DNA of 64,000 nucleotides from a virus. The notes beneath the pieces were generated by a model. The model saw only the letters and a list, made by a program, of their open reading frames with translations. It had not been told where the DNA came from and made no database searches. Positions 29,267 to 36,080 of this stretch are shown here, in pieces (the first letter of the stretch is position 1; every line of letters begins with the position of its first letter). The stretch lies in IMG/VR virus record IMGVR_UViG_3300036881_000016, positions 1 to 64,000 of that record, one strand, 5' to 3'. A program made the translations under genes and the position numbers.

Positions 29267-29463
29267 GTCAGGTCGAAGTGTGGGATTTGCTTCGCACGAA
29301 GACGGAACCTGTGACGGTTCCAGAGATCGCGATGGAGTTGGGCTACAACACAAGCTCAATCTACAAGTTTCTGCATGGCCTCAAGATGCGGGGTGTTATT
29401 ATCACGACGAAATACGGCAAGGGCCATCGGTTTAGTTTAAACGAACGAGGGAGGAAGTCATGA
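29263..29463 (+). CDS. Winged-helix transcription regulator
   Basis: 66 residues. EVWDLLRTKTEPVTVPEIAM then ELGYNTSSIYKFLHGLKMRG and VIITTKYGKG is a compact wHTH (ArsR/MarR-like). Overlaps its neighbours by ATGA on both sides. Confidence 0.7.
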   Translation: MSQVEVWDLLRTKTEPVTVPEIAMELGYNTSSIYKFLHGLKMRGVIITTKYGKGHRFSLNERGRKS

Positions 29464-29873
29464 ATGATACGGAGATTTTGGAACAGGTCAGAGAGATGAT
29501 TCTTAATCTGGCAGCGAGGAGTGAGCCAGTTTTTACGCGACCACTCGCGGAGATCATAGCGTATATCAGTGAGAATAGCGGGCCGGCGCGGTCGATGAAG
29601 CGCGAGCTGGCACAGCGCGCGTGGGATGCGGAAAAGGTGATCCGAGAAATTGTGCGCGATGAGTTGCATACTGCTCAGATCACCTCAAAGGTAGCAAAGC
29701 TGATCTTCGAGCTGAGTGTGCCGGATCAGATGAAAATTGAGCTGCTGGAAAACGATGTTCAGCTAGAAGTGCGGGACCGTGACGATAAACTACTGTATGT
29801 AATAACTACGTTTGATATCAAGGAGGCCAAAGATGGAGATGGATGTTCCGGCGGGTGTAACTGTCGAACGTAA
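29460..29873 (+). CDS. Hypothetical protein (137 aa), MNDTE family
   Basis: MNDTEILEQVREMILNLAAR, then a helical body and an acidic strand region (LLENDVQLEVRDRDDKLLYV); the C-terminus carries CSGGCNCRT. Shares its N-terminus with the 26396 fragment. Unknown. Confidence 0.55.
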   Translation: MNDTEILEQVREMILNLAARSEPVFTRPLAEIIAYISENSGPARSMKRELAQRAWDAEKVIREIVRDELHTAQITSKVAKLIFELSVPDQMKIELLENDVQLEVRDRDDKLLYVITTFDIKEAKDGDGCSGGCNCRT

Positions 29874-30000
29874 CGGGAAGATTATCGGGACCGTCAGATC
29901 GTTCAATATGTATGTAGGAAATATGCCAACGATCACCGTGACTGTCGCTGATTGGGATGCGTTTGACGAAATCATAGAGGCAATGAAAGGGAGGTATTGA
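29833..30000 (+). CDS. Hypothetical 55-residue protein
   Basis: MEMDVPAGVTVERNGKIIGT then VRSFNMYVGNMPTITVTVAD and onward; beta-rich. GGAGGCCAAAG places the start at 29833 rather than 29812. Confidence 0.5.
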   Translation: MEMDVPAGVTVERNGKIIGTVRSFNMYVGNMPTITVTVADWDAFDEIIEAMKGRY

Positions 30001-30011
30001 AGGTATTGAAT

Positions 30012-30107
30012 ATGCTACTTTTTCCACAGATTGTTCCTTGGCCACTCGTAAGTTTCTTACTCGGCCAGGGTTGGGCGTCGTTGATATGGGTTTTCTTGGT
30101 GATCTAA
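30012..30107 (+). CDS. Short hydrophobic membrane peptide
   Basis: 31 residues, MLLFPQIVPWPLVSFLLGQG then WASLIWVFLVI. Likely one membrane helix. GAAGG is upstream. Uncertain. Confidence 0.4.
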   Translation: MLLFPQIVPWPLVSFLLGQGWASLIWVFLVI

Positions 30108-30141
30108 TGCAGAAGTCTTATGGAGGCATTGAAAGGTGACC

Positions 30142-30303
30142 ATGAGCTGCAACAACTGTTGTGTTTATATGGCACTTTATGTTAAAGAAGGCAAGAGCTG
30201 CCCGTTCTACCTCAGTATTGGAGAGATGAAACGGCGAGAGGAGGCGCAATGCAAGACAGAAAAAATTCTCGAAGAGCAAGAAGAAAGGATGCGGAGCCAA
30301 TAA
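30142..30303 (+). CDS. Small Cys-rich protein
   Basis: 53 residues, MSCNNCCVYMALYVKEGKSC then a charged helix (KTEKILEEQEERMRSQ). C-x2-CC with a later Cys. AAAGGTGACC precedes the ATG. Confidence 0.5.
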   Translation: MSCNNCCVYMALYVKEGKSCPFYLSIGEMKRREEAQCKTEKILEEQEERMRSQ

Positions 30304-30485
30304 TGTGCTCGCAATGCGGCAAAGAGATCAAGACGAGCACGCGAGAAACCTACTACAGTGGAATCCGCGGGGGTGAAACATATGCGCTGCATCCAGCGTG
30401 CCGAGCGCAATGGCTCGAAGATTGGGCCAGGTTAGGTAACGAAACTCGCAAGCAGATCTACGAAGGCGGCAGGTGGATGTTTTAA
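30249..30485 (+). CDS. Small zinc-finger protein
   Basis: 78 residues from the ATG at 30249, behind GGAGGCGCA. PIMCSQCGKEIKTSTRETYY then LHPACRAQWLEDW gives C-x2-C ... H-x2-C. Long overlap with the previous gene in another frame. An internal ATG at 30303 is an alternative. Confidence 0.5.
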   Translation: MQDRKNSRRARRKDAEPIMCSQCGKEIKTSTRETYYSGIRGGETYALHPACRAQWLEDWARLGNETRKQIYEGGRWMF

Positions 30486-30486
30486 A

Positions 30487-30648
30487 ATGGCGGACCGCGA
30501 CTATGATTGGATAATGAACAGAATCGGGACCGGCGACGTCGAAGAGCGAATAGAACATCCTACGCCGGTGTGGGTAGGATGGCTTGCGATCGCGGCGCTA
30601 GTGCTGCTAATTGTTTTCTTTTATCTGATGGAGGTAAAGGTGATCTAA
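30487..30648 (+). CDS. Single-pass membrane protein
   Basis: 53 residues. Soluble charged N-terminus (MADRDYDWIMNRIGTGDVEE) and a C-terminal transmembrane helix (WVGWLAIAALVLLIVFFYLM). Stop overlaps the next ATG (TAATG). Confidence 0.55.
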   Translation: MADRDYDWIMNRIGTGDVEERIEHPTPVWVGWLAIAALVLLIVFFYLMEVKVI

Positions 30649-30869
30649 TGATTGAAACTGAAATGGTTAGAGCGCGTTGCCAGGGCTGCAGCATGCGAGG
30701 GAGTGCCGAATGTGAACATTGCATGCCGAGACCAAGAGGTGCGACGAGATTTCAAAGCGCCTGCCAGTTTGTATGTGCGATCCTGCTAACGCCGGTCTTT
30801 GTCTACCTGTTTTTGATAGCCGATATCGTTGATTGGTTGGGGGATCATGTCTACAGAAAAAAAGGTTGA
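30648..30869 (+). CDS. Cys-rich protein with membrane helix
   Basis: 73 residues. RCQGCSMRGSAECEHCMPRP is a C-x2-C ... C-x2-C zinc site, followed by CQFVCAILLTPVFVYLFLIA, a transmembrane helix. A membrane-tethered zinc protein. Unknown role. Confidence 0.55.
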   Translation: MIETEMVRARCQGCSMRGSAECEHCMPRPRGATRFQSACQFVCAILLTPVFVYLFLIADIVDWLGDHVYRKKG

Positions 30870-31008
30870 TCGACTCAGAGCTAGGGACTTAGCGGCAAAG
30901 ACCGACCGCTATATCATGTATGGCTACAAGCAACACGACGCGGAATTGCTTGCCGCAGCGGAACTAGAAGACGAGGAAGAAAAGAATGCAAGCACCCAAC
31001 AAGTATAG
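30847..31008 (+). CDS. Hypothetical 53-residue charged protein
   Basis: MSTEKKVDRLRARDLAAKTD, then YIMYGYKQHDAELLAAAELE and an acidic end. Overlaps its neighbours. Helical. Unknown. Confidence 0.5.
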   Translation: MSTEKKVDRLRARDLAAKTDRYIMYGYKQHDAELLAAAELEDEEEKNASTQQV

Positions 31009-31198
31009 CAATCCGTCGAACAACAGGGCTAGGCGGCAATGGAAACAAAGCAAGCGCGATGCGGGCTACATTAACGTAAATATGTGGCTTGAACCGGAGC
31101 TGAGTGAGCCGATTAGAAAGATAGCGACTGACAAAATGTTGCCGTTCTCGACGGCAGTTGAGGTAGTATTGCGAGAAGCACTCTCAGGTGAAAAATGA
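30986..31198 (+). CDS. Ribbon-helix-helix regulator
   Basis: 70 residues. Basic start (NKYSNPSNNRARRQWKQSKR) then INVNMWLEPELSEPIRKIAT and SFSTAVEVVLREAL-like helices: an RHH DNA-binding fold. GAGGAAGAAAAGA upstream. Confidence 0.6.
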   Translation: MQAPNKYSNPSNNRARRQWKQSKRDAGYINVNMWLEPELSEPIRKIATDKMLPFSTAVEVVLREALSGEK

Positions 31199-31359
31199 CT
31201 TCTTACCACGGAAAAAATACTTGGATGTGTGGTGATTGCGTTGCACTTTTAGGTGAATCTTACGACGACTTAAAATGTATTTATAATCTTAGCACAAATG
31301 CATTCGGACACTGTTTAGGGCATCAGGAAAAGAAGAAAAAGAAAAGGGGTGAAAAATGA
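31195..31359 (+). CDS. Small Cys/Lys-rich protein
   Basis: 54 residues, MTSYHGKNTWMCGDCVALLG then ...LKCIYNLSTNAFGHCLGHQ and a Lys-rich tail. C-x2-C ... C ... C-x2-H. Overlaps both neighbours by ATGA. Confidence 0.5.
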   Translation: MTSYHGKNTWMCGDCVALLGESYDDLKCIYNLSTNAFGHCLGHQEKKKKKRGEK

Positions 31360-31523
31360 CAAAGTGTAGTCTTTGTGGAGATGAGCGTAAGAACATAATC
31401 TGGTTCGTCAACGACAAGCCGGCGTGCAAGAAGCATCACGATATGATCCTGCACATCTCGACGGCCTTTGATATCGTCGGGATCAAGTTTGAACAAAGGA
31501 TGGAGAATGATAGCGACAGGTGA
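31356..31523 (+). CDS. Small Cys/His protein
   Basis: 55 residues, MTKCSLCGDERKNIIWFVND then PACKKHHDMILHIS. C-x2-C ... C-x2-HH zinc-like site. GGGGTGAAAA upstream. Confidence 0.55.
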   Translation: MTKCSLCGDERKNIIWFVNDKPACKKHHDMILHISTAFDIVGIKFEQRMENDSDR

Positions 31524-31797
31524 AGAGTTGGTTTACTCTGTTGGCCATTATATCAAATACCAATGCGCGCTACTACCTGCTACTGAAGCACCCTCTACGA
31601 TGCAGGAGGTCTTTAGCTCTTACAAAGGATGGGTTAAACGATATGATCGTTCGTGGGCATTAATCGACGGTGTAACAATCCGTGATTTCAGCAGGGCGCT
31701 TCGGGCTATTGAGCTAGACCTGGGCATAACCTTGATCCGAGGCCGCAATACAAGAGGCAAACGGCACGTTGAGGTAACGATCAGACCGCTCACGTAA
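31507..31797 (+). CDS. Hypothetical protein (96 aa)
   Basis: MIATGEELVYSVGHYIKYQC from the ATG at 31507, behind GGATGGAGA. The segment GWVKRYDRSWALIDGVTIRD then LITLIRGRNTRGKRH-like strands resemble a small winged helix, perhaps like C-terminal domains of viral primase-helicases. Unproven. Confidence 0.5.
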   Translation: MIATGEELVYSVGHYIKYQCALLPATEAPSTMQEVFSSYKGWVKRYDRSWALIDGVTIRDFSRALRAIELDLGITLIRGRNTRGKRHVEVTIRPLT

Positions 31798-31807
31798 ATG
31801 ACCAATG

Positions 31808-31822
31808 CTTTATAGTATTAAA
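31808..31822 (+). promoter_or_regulatory. TATA-like promoter element
   Basis: CTTTATAGTATTAAA in the 60-bp gap before the 31857 gene, about 35 bp upstream of its ATG. A likely internal promoter. Confidence 0.5.
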
Positions 31823-31856
31823 AGGAAGAATAAGTAACGAACAATGGAGGTGAAAT

Positions 31857-32042
31857 ATGGATGGTGTGGAACTAGTAGCTGTGCTCGCTGGACTTGCAGC
31901 CGTGACGTCGTGGATCGGCATGTTCACTAGTGTAGACAAGGATGGCTACATAACTGACATAAAGGAAATGAAATTCGCGGTGGTCTGCGTGAGTATCGCG
32001 TGGCTCGCTACATTGTTGGTAGGGGTGTGGTTGATTTTATGA
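31857..32042 (+). CDS. Two-helix membrane protein
   Basis: 61 residues. VELVAVLAGLAAVTSWIGMF and FAVVCVSIAWLATLLVGVWL are two transmembrane helices with a short charged loop. GGAGGTGAAAT upstream. Unknown; holin-like in size but in the early region. Confidence 0.6.
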   Translation: MDGVELVAVLAGLAAVTSWIGMFTSVDKDGYITDIKEMKFAVVCVSIAWLATLLVGVWLIL

Positions 32043-32143
32043 ATCGAAGTGATGAAGTGCTGAAGGAGCTGCGAAAACTTAACGAAGCAAACGACAAGCT
32101 TCGTAAGGATACCGAGAAGAGAAGAGTGCAAAAGCTAGACTGA
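32039..32143 (+). CDS. 34-residue charged helix
   Basis: MNRSDEVLKELRKLNEANDK, then LRKDTEKRRVQKLD. Coiled-coil-like. Its stop TGA overlaps a CTG that would start the next HNH frame (CTGA). Confidence 0.5.
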   Translation: MNRSDEVLKELRKLNEANDKLRKDTEKRRVQKLD

Positions 32144-32595
32144 GATATCACGAGAATCACGATCTTTGCTTACAAATAGCCAAAAAGGATTACGTAGCGC
32201 ACCAAGCGGAGAGACAAGCAAAGACTAGACAATACCGAAAGGAACATCCGGAAAAAGTTTGCGCGGCAGTAAGAAACTGGTTCAAAGCAAACCCACAGAA
32301 ACGAGTCTTATACGAACAGATTCGTCGCACTCGCAAACGAGGAACCGGAGGTTCATATACCATCGGTGAATTGAATGATTTATTCGCTCAGCAAGAAGGC
32401 TTTTGTGCCTATTGTGGTGAGTTGTTATACGGACGGTTTGACTCCGAGGTTCACGTAGAACACAGAACCCCTGTCTCGAAAGGAGGCAGTAGTAATATAG
32501 AAAACATTGCTCTGACTTGTGCTAAATGCAATTTGACTAAGGGTACTCTAACCGATGAGGAGTTTATTTTAAAACTTGGAGGCCGCCGTGTATGA
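32140..32595 (+). CDS. HNH endonuclease with CTG or unclear start
   Basis: About 151 residues if it starts at CTG (32140-32142). The frame is open only from 32107 and has no ATG; the first GTG/TTG-type start is TTG at 32371, which would lose the N-terminus. RYHENHDLCLQIAKKDYVAH and RKEHPEKVCAAVRNWFKANP match the N-terminal helices of the 34271 HNH. The core is GFCAYCGELLYGRFDSEVHV then EHRTPVSKGGSSNIENIALT and CAKCNLTKGT. The CTGA overlap with the previous gene mirrors the ATGA/GTGA overlaps used elsewhere. Confidence 0.65.
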   Translation: MRYHENHDLCLQIAKKDYVAHQAERQAKTRQYRKEHPEKVCAAVRNWFKANPQKRVLYEQIRRTRKRGTGGSYTIGELNDLFAQQEGFCAYCGELLYGRFDSEVHVEHRTPVSKGGSSNIENIALTCAKCNLTKGTLTDEEFILKLGGRRV

Positions 32596-32732
32596 ACGAA
32601 GAGATTCTGGACACAGACAACTGTCTAATCTTAGACGTTAAATACACCCGTCGCGACTGTGCGATCTGCGAGGTCGAAGGTTGTATCCAGGCCATTGAAG
32701 CAAAGAAGGAATTGATAGGAGTGAGCTCATGA
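32592..32732 (+). CDS. Cys-containing 46-residue protein
   Basis: MNEEILDTDNCLILDVKYTR then RDCAICEVEGCIQA. C-x2-C ... C. Overlaps the HNH end. Confidence 0.5.
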   Translation: MNEEILDTDNCLILDVKYTRRDCAICEVEGCIQAIEAKKELIGVSS

Positions 32733-32908
32733 AGATGAAGCGAAGAATGAAAGTGAAGCGATATGTGACGAATGTAGTTGTGCTGGTTATCCTCACTGCA
32801 GCAGCGGTGTTTCTCTTCCTCGGGAGAGTTTCGCCAAAAGCGGTGAGAGATAAAACAAAGCGAATGCACGTGTTAGGAGGTGAATTGAATGGTAAGTCCA
32901 AGAATTAG
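32729..32908 (+). CDS. Single-pass membrane protein
   Basis: 59 residues. Basic N-terminus (MKMKRRMKVKRYVTN) and helix VVVLVILTAAAVFLFLGRVS; positive-inside rule places the N-terminus in the cytoplasm. Overlaps the next gene. Confidence 0.55.
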   Translation: MKMKRRMKVKRYVTNVVVLVILTAAAVFLFLGRVSPKAVRDKTKRMHVLGGELNGKSKN

Positions 32909-33170
32909 AGAAGTAGCAGACGACAAAGAGATGGCCCGTGTTATCGACGACTTTATGACTCAGGGCTACACGGTCAAGGAATCGGGAGAGCGGTCAGCGT
33001 TGCTGAAGAAAAAGTCGTGGGGATCAGGGGCAGGTATTATCGTGTCGATAGTCCTAGCTGCGATCCTGACGGTCTTCACGTTGGGGATCAGTTGGTTAAT
33101 CCCGATAGTCTATGTGATATACGCGCACTATGCAGCCCCGGAAGTCCTGATCCGGTTGCCGATGGAGTAA
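32889..33170 (+). CDS. Membrane protein resembling a haloarchaeal/methanogen DUF family
   Basis: 93 residues. DDFMTQGYTVKESGERSALL then KKKSWGSGAGIIVSIVLAAI, and YAHYAAPEVLIRLPM at the end. The pattern (D-D-x-x-x-Q-G-Y ... L-K-K-K-S-W-G-S ... A-P-E-V-L-I-R) is one I recall from small membrane proteins of Halobacteriota. Two membrane helices. Useful as a host hint, not a function. Confidence 0.6.
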   Translation: MVSPRIREVADDKEMARVIDDFMTQGYTVKESGERSALLKKKSWGSGAGIIVSIVLAAILTVFTLGISWLIPIVYVIYAHYAAPEVLIRLPME

Positions 33171-33197
33171 AGTAACAGAGGAAGTATAGACCCAACT

Positions 33198-33680
33198 ATG
33201 GCCAAGCTTACAAAGTTCCAAAGAGAAGAGATACAACGGAAGTATCGAGAGCATGAAAAGAATCAGCCGGCGCTTGGACGCGAGTATGGCGTTTCCCAGA
33301 AGACAATCAGTCGGATAGTTAATGGCCAGGTGCTTAAAGGTCTCCGGCGCAAGCTCGATGCTGTTGATAAGTGGATACTCCGATGTATCAAACAGAGCGA
33401 AGGGCTGTCAATGATGGATGTCTACCGCTGTGTTAATCTTGAAGCAGAGGGAAATGTGCTTGGCATAGTCTGTAATGAGCAGTTCATACGGTATCGGATC
33501 AACTCACTGGAAGCAATGGGCCATATCTACACCGTTCGGGTGAAGGGTAAACCCGCTGTTAGAAGGGTATATCTACAGGAACAAAAGAAGTTTGAAGCGT
33601 TGACGGCGGTGATTCATGATGGGAGCGATCCAACCATTAGAGCCAAGACTTTTCTCACAGATCGAAGTAAGCGGCCATAG
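33198..33680 (+). CDS. HTH/winged-helix DNA-binding protein
   Basis: 160 residues. N-terminal HTH (NQPALGREYGVSQKTISRIV) resembles the C-terminal HTH of the HNH proteins. A second wHTH follows (LDAVDKWILRCIKQSEGLSM, then IRYRINSLEAMGHIYTVRVK). Likely a viral transcription factor. Its 3' end overlaps the HNH at 33616. Confidence 0.65.
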   Translation: MAKLTKFQREEIQRKYREHEKNQPALGREYGVSQKTISRIVNGQVLKGLRRKLDAVDKWILRCIKQSEGLSMMDVYRCVNLEAEGNVLGIVCNEQFIRYRINSLEAMGHIYTVRVKGKPAVRRVYLQEQKKFEALTAVIHDGSDPTIRAKTFLTDRSKRP

Positions 33681-34104
33681 GGGGTCTTGCTGGCTTTGGA
33701 ACGGCGTTAAGGATGACCATGGCTACGGAAAAATGAGCCGGAATGGCCACGAGGAACGGGTGCATCGAATTATGTATAAGCTAGTTAACGGTGAGATTCC
33801 GAACGGCTTGTTTGTTTTGCATCGCTGCGATACGCCGGCTTGCGTGAATCCGGATCATCTATTTGTGGGAACACAAAAAGATAACATGCAGGATTGCATC
33901 AAGAAGGGCCGCTTCAATGCCAAAGGCCCGACCGCCGAACAAAGCGGAACCGCAAAGCTAACCCAAAGAGAAGTGAACCACATCCGGTTCTTCTATGATA
34001 TGGGCGCAACTCAAACAGAAATAGCGGAAGAATACGAAGTGTCAATCTCTACGATTTCTTTAATAGTAAGAGAACGCACTTGGAAGCACTCGTTGGTAGA
34101 GTGA
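33616..34104 (+). CDS. HNH_3 endonuclease with C-terminal HTH
   Basis: 162 residues. SCWLWNGVKDDHGYGKMSRN, then VLHRCDTPACVNPDHLFVGT, and C-terminal GATQTEIAEEYEVSISTISL HTH. All family parts intact. GGCGGTGATTC before ATG. Overlaps the upstream regulator by 65 bp. Confidence 0.85.
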   Translation: MMGAIQPLEPRLFSQIEVSGHRGSCWLWNGVKDDHGYGKMSRNGHEERVHRIMYKLVNGEIPNGLFVLHRCDTPACVNPDHLFVGTQKDNMQDCIKKGRFNAKGPTAEQSGTAKLTQREVNHIRFFYDMGATQTEIAEEYEVSISTISLIVRERTWKHSLVE

Positions 34105-34201
34105 GAGATGGAAACGACGGTTAGTTATTCCCTAGCAGGTAACTTACCTCACGAATCATCTCCAAAGGTTCGAGGCCGTCGCCATAACCTTTCACTCTGC
34201 T

Positions 34202-34217
34202 ATTTCCTACGGGAAAC
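34202..34217. promoter_or_regulatory. parS-like palindrome site 5 (one mismatch)
   Basis: ATTTCC-TACG-GGAAAC in the 166-bp gap between two HNH genes (34104 and 34271). First base differs from consensus. Confidence 0.6.
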
Positions 34218-34270
34218 AAAATGAAGGAATAGAAGAAAATGGCAAAAGTAAATGAAAGGTTGAACTGAAG

Positions 34271-34813
34271 ATGCCAGCGCATTCGTCTGCGGAATATCTG
34301 CAAAAGTGGCGTGCTGATAACTGTCAGCATGTCAAAGACTACGCCTTGAAGTGGCGTTTAACGAACAAAGAGTATGTAAAATCATATATGCAGAAGTATC
34401 GAGCAGAGAACAAGCAGAAAATCGCTGAGCAAGAAAAACAATACCGCCAGCAAAACCATGCACGTTACCAGCAATGGTGGCGAGAATGGGACAAGGCGAA
34501 CCCAGAAAAAGTGAGAGTGAAACACCATAAGCGCCGAGCGCGATTATTAGGGAACGGCGGTGCATTTACTGCCGATGAATTGAGTGAGAGATTTGAAGCA
34601 CAGGAAGGAAGGTGTTACTATTGCGGGCGGTTACTTTACGCCTCGTTCGATCGAGACATCCACGTAGATCATAAAACACCCCTCGCAAGAGGTGGTTCGA
34701 ACGAGATAAGCAACATCGCACTTGCATGCTCAGCCTGCAATTTCTCTAAAGGCGCTAAAACCGAAGAAGAGTATTTGAAATATGAAGAATCAAGAAGAAT
34801 TTGTTCCATCTGA
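34271..34813 (+). CDS. HNH endonuclease
   Basis: 180 residues. Long basic helical N-terminus (EYLQKWRADNCQHVKDYALK) and HNH core RCYYCGRLLYASFDRDIHVD, then HKTPLARGGSNEISNIALAC and SACNFSKGAK. Paralog of the 32140 frame. It begins after a short upstream reading frame of nine codons in a gap, so it may have inserted there. Confidence 0.85.
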   Translation: MPAHSSAEYLQKWRADNCQHVKDYALKWRLTNKEYVKSYMQKYRAENKQKIAEQEKQYRQQNHARYQQWWREWDKANPEKVRVKHHKRRARLLGNGGAFTADELSERFEAQEGRCYYCGRLLYASFDRDIHVDHKTPLARGGSNEISNIALACSACNFSKGAKTEEEYLKYEESRRICSI

Positions 34814-35432
34814 AGACGAAGAACGCGAAGCAACAACGAACGGCTTCAAAATATCTCACGGCAAGCCACAGCCAGACAAGCGCGTGATAGAGCCCGAAGA
34901 GATTCGCGCAGAAGCGCCAGTCCAGAAGCCTTACCGCAACGAAACGGTTGTACGATCGCAGCCGGCGCAGGCAACACCCGCGCAGCGAATGGAGGCTGAC
35001 GAAGAGGGTTTTCCTGAGCATCAGACATTCAGCCTCAAGCCAGTACCTCGCAAGTCGTTCTGGGAAGAGGGTATGTATGAGGTAAAGATTGACAGGGCGT
35101 GGCAAGCTATAGAACCTGATAACTTCCATACGGACCCTGCAACTGGCGAGCCGATGCAAGCGTGCTTCATGCACGTTCTCTATGTCACTGTAGACGGTGT
35201 GGCCCTCGAAGGCAGGACTTCAATGAGCCGCCATAAGAAGAGTCAGTTGACGGCGTTGTTGACCGCGATCTTTGGTGCGAACCCTCCACTGGACATCGAA
35301 AGTGATGATTTAGTTGGACGGCACCTGCAGATCGTGGTCAAGAACAAAGTCAGTGCTACTACTGGAAATGAATATCCAACAGTCAAAGACTGGTTGCGTA
35401 GCTCGCGACAGTTTGAACCGGCAGGTAAGTGA
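34782..35432 (+). CDS. OB-like putative ssDNA-binding protein
   Basis: 216 residues. The first ~85 are acidic and Pro/Glu-rich, probably disordered. The C-terminal ~125 (KSFWEEGMYEVKIDRAWQAI, then CFMHVLYVTVDGVALEGRTS, LVGRHLQIVVKNKVS) have the alternating strand pattern of a phage OB-fold/DUF669-like ssDNA-binding protein. Close to the histone and upstream of the nuclease, fits a replication/recombination role. Inferred. Confidence 0.5.
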   Translation: MKNQEEFVPSEDEEREATTNGFKISHGKPQPDKRVIEPEEIRAEAPVQKPYRNETVVRSQPAQATPAQRMEADEEGFPEHQTFSLKPVPRKSFWEEGMYEVKIDRAWQAIEPDNFHTDPATGEPMQACFMHVLYVTVDGVALEGRTSMSRHKKSQLTALLTAIFGANPPLDIESDDLVGRHLQIVVKNKVSATTGNEYPTVKDWLRSSRQFEPAGK

Positions 35433-35677
35433 TGTATTCCGGTGATTGTTATAACTCCCACAACTTAGACAACGCCGTAGTGGCTGACGACAAAGGCGTC
35501 TTTCATTTCGCAAGGGAGCTGCCGGAGAAAGAGCGCACACCGGCGCTTATGCGGATACTCGCAGAGGGGCTCGTAATGGAGTTCAAAGAAAAAGCAGTGG
35601 ACATCAACGCGAGCGTCGGGAAGATTGAACTAAGCTTCTTCCTTGACGGCCACTTATACAGGGTGCATACGGAGTAG
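35432..35677 (+). CDS. Hypothetical protein (81 aa)
   Basis: MYSGDCYNSHNLDNAVVADD and onward, with a beta C-terminus (VGKIELSFFLDGHLYRVHTE). ATG at 35432 is preferred to GTG at 35429; both overlap the previous stop. Unknown. Confidence 0.55.
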   Translation: MYSGDCYNSHNLDNAVVADDKGVFHFARELPEKERTPALMRILAEGLVMEFKEKAVDINASVGKIELSFFLDGHLYRVHTE

Positions 35678-35679
35678 GT

Positions 35680-35913
35680 ATGACGGGGCGCACACATCCG
35701 CAAGAGACGGAACTGGTTCAGTGTCCGTGTGGGCAAATGTTTGTTCGCACAAACTGGACGCACGGAGCCGGGGCGTACCGGAACAATCACCGAGGACGCC
35801 CTAGAACACTTTGCGAATCTTGTCGTGCTCTGTCGAGAAGAGGAATGTCTTACGGTACTGAATTAGCAAATAAAGGAGGTGAGATCAAAGATGATAAGCG
35901 AATCTATGTTTAG
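35680..35913 (+). CDS. Zinc-finger-like protein
   Basis: 77 residues. VQCPCGQMFVRTNW then LCESCRALSRRGM: C-x-C ... C-x2-C zinc site; Arg/Gly-rich between. Unknown. Confidence 0.55.
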   Translation: MTGRTHPQETELVQCPCGQMFVRTNWTHGAGAYRNNHRGRPRTLCESCRALSRRGMSYGTELANKGGEIKDDKRIYV

Positions 35914-36076
35914 AAGTGCGCTAAAAGACGCAGGCGCACATAAGGTTAGCAAAGCAGCCCTCACGAAATTTCAGGCGTGGATGCTAACGCTAATGAACGA
36001 CGAAGCAACAAAGGCCGTCGATAGAATGACTGCTGGAAGGCGAGTAACAGTTCTAGCAGACGACATAGGAGAGTGA
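35891..36076 (+). CDS. Histone-fold protein (viral archaeal histone-like)
   Basis: 61 residues from the ATG at 35891, behind a near-consensus GGAGGTGAGATCAAAG. MISESMFRSALKDAGAHKVS, then KAALTKFQAWMLTLMNDEAT, KAVDRMTAGRRVTVLADDIG. This is the archaeal histone layout: helix 1, 'G..+VS..A', a long helix 2 with 'E...+A', then 'AGRRTV...DI'. Length is near the 65-70 of archaeal histones, lacking a few C-terminal residues. It could bind or compact viral or host DNA. Family call by pattern. Confidence 0.7.
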   Translation: MISESMFRSALKDAGAHKVSKAALTKFQAWMLTLMNDEATKAVDRMTAGRRVTVLADDIGE

Positions 36077-36080
36077 TCCA

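Noticed and set aside
34121-34330. 69-residue minus-strand frame
   Set aside because: Opposite to all neighbours, covers the parS-like site and the HNH start; no start signal.
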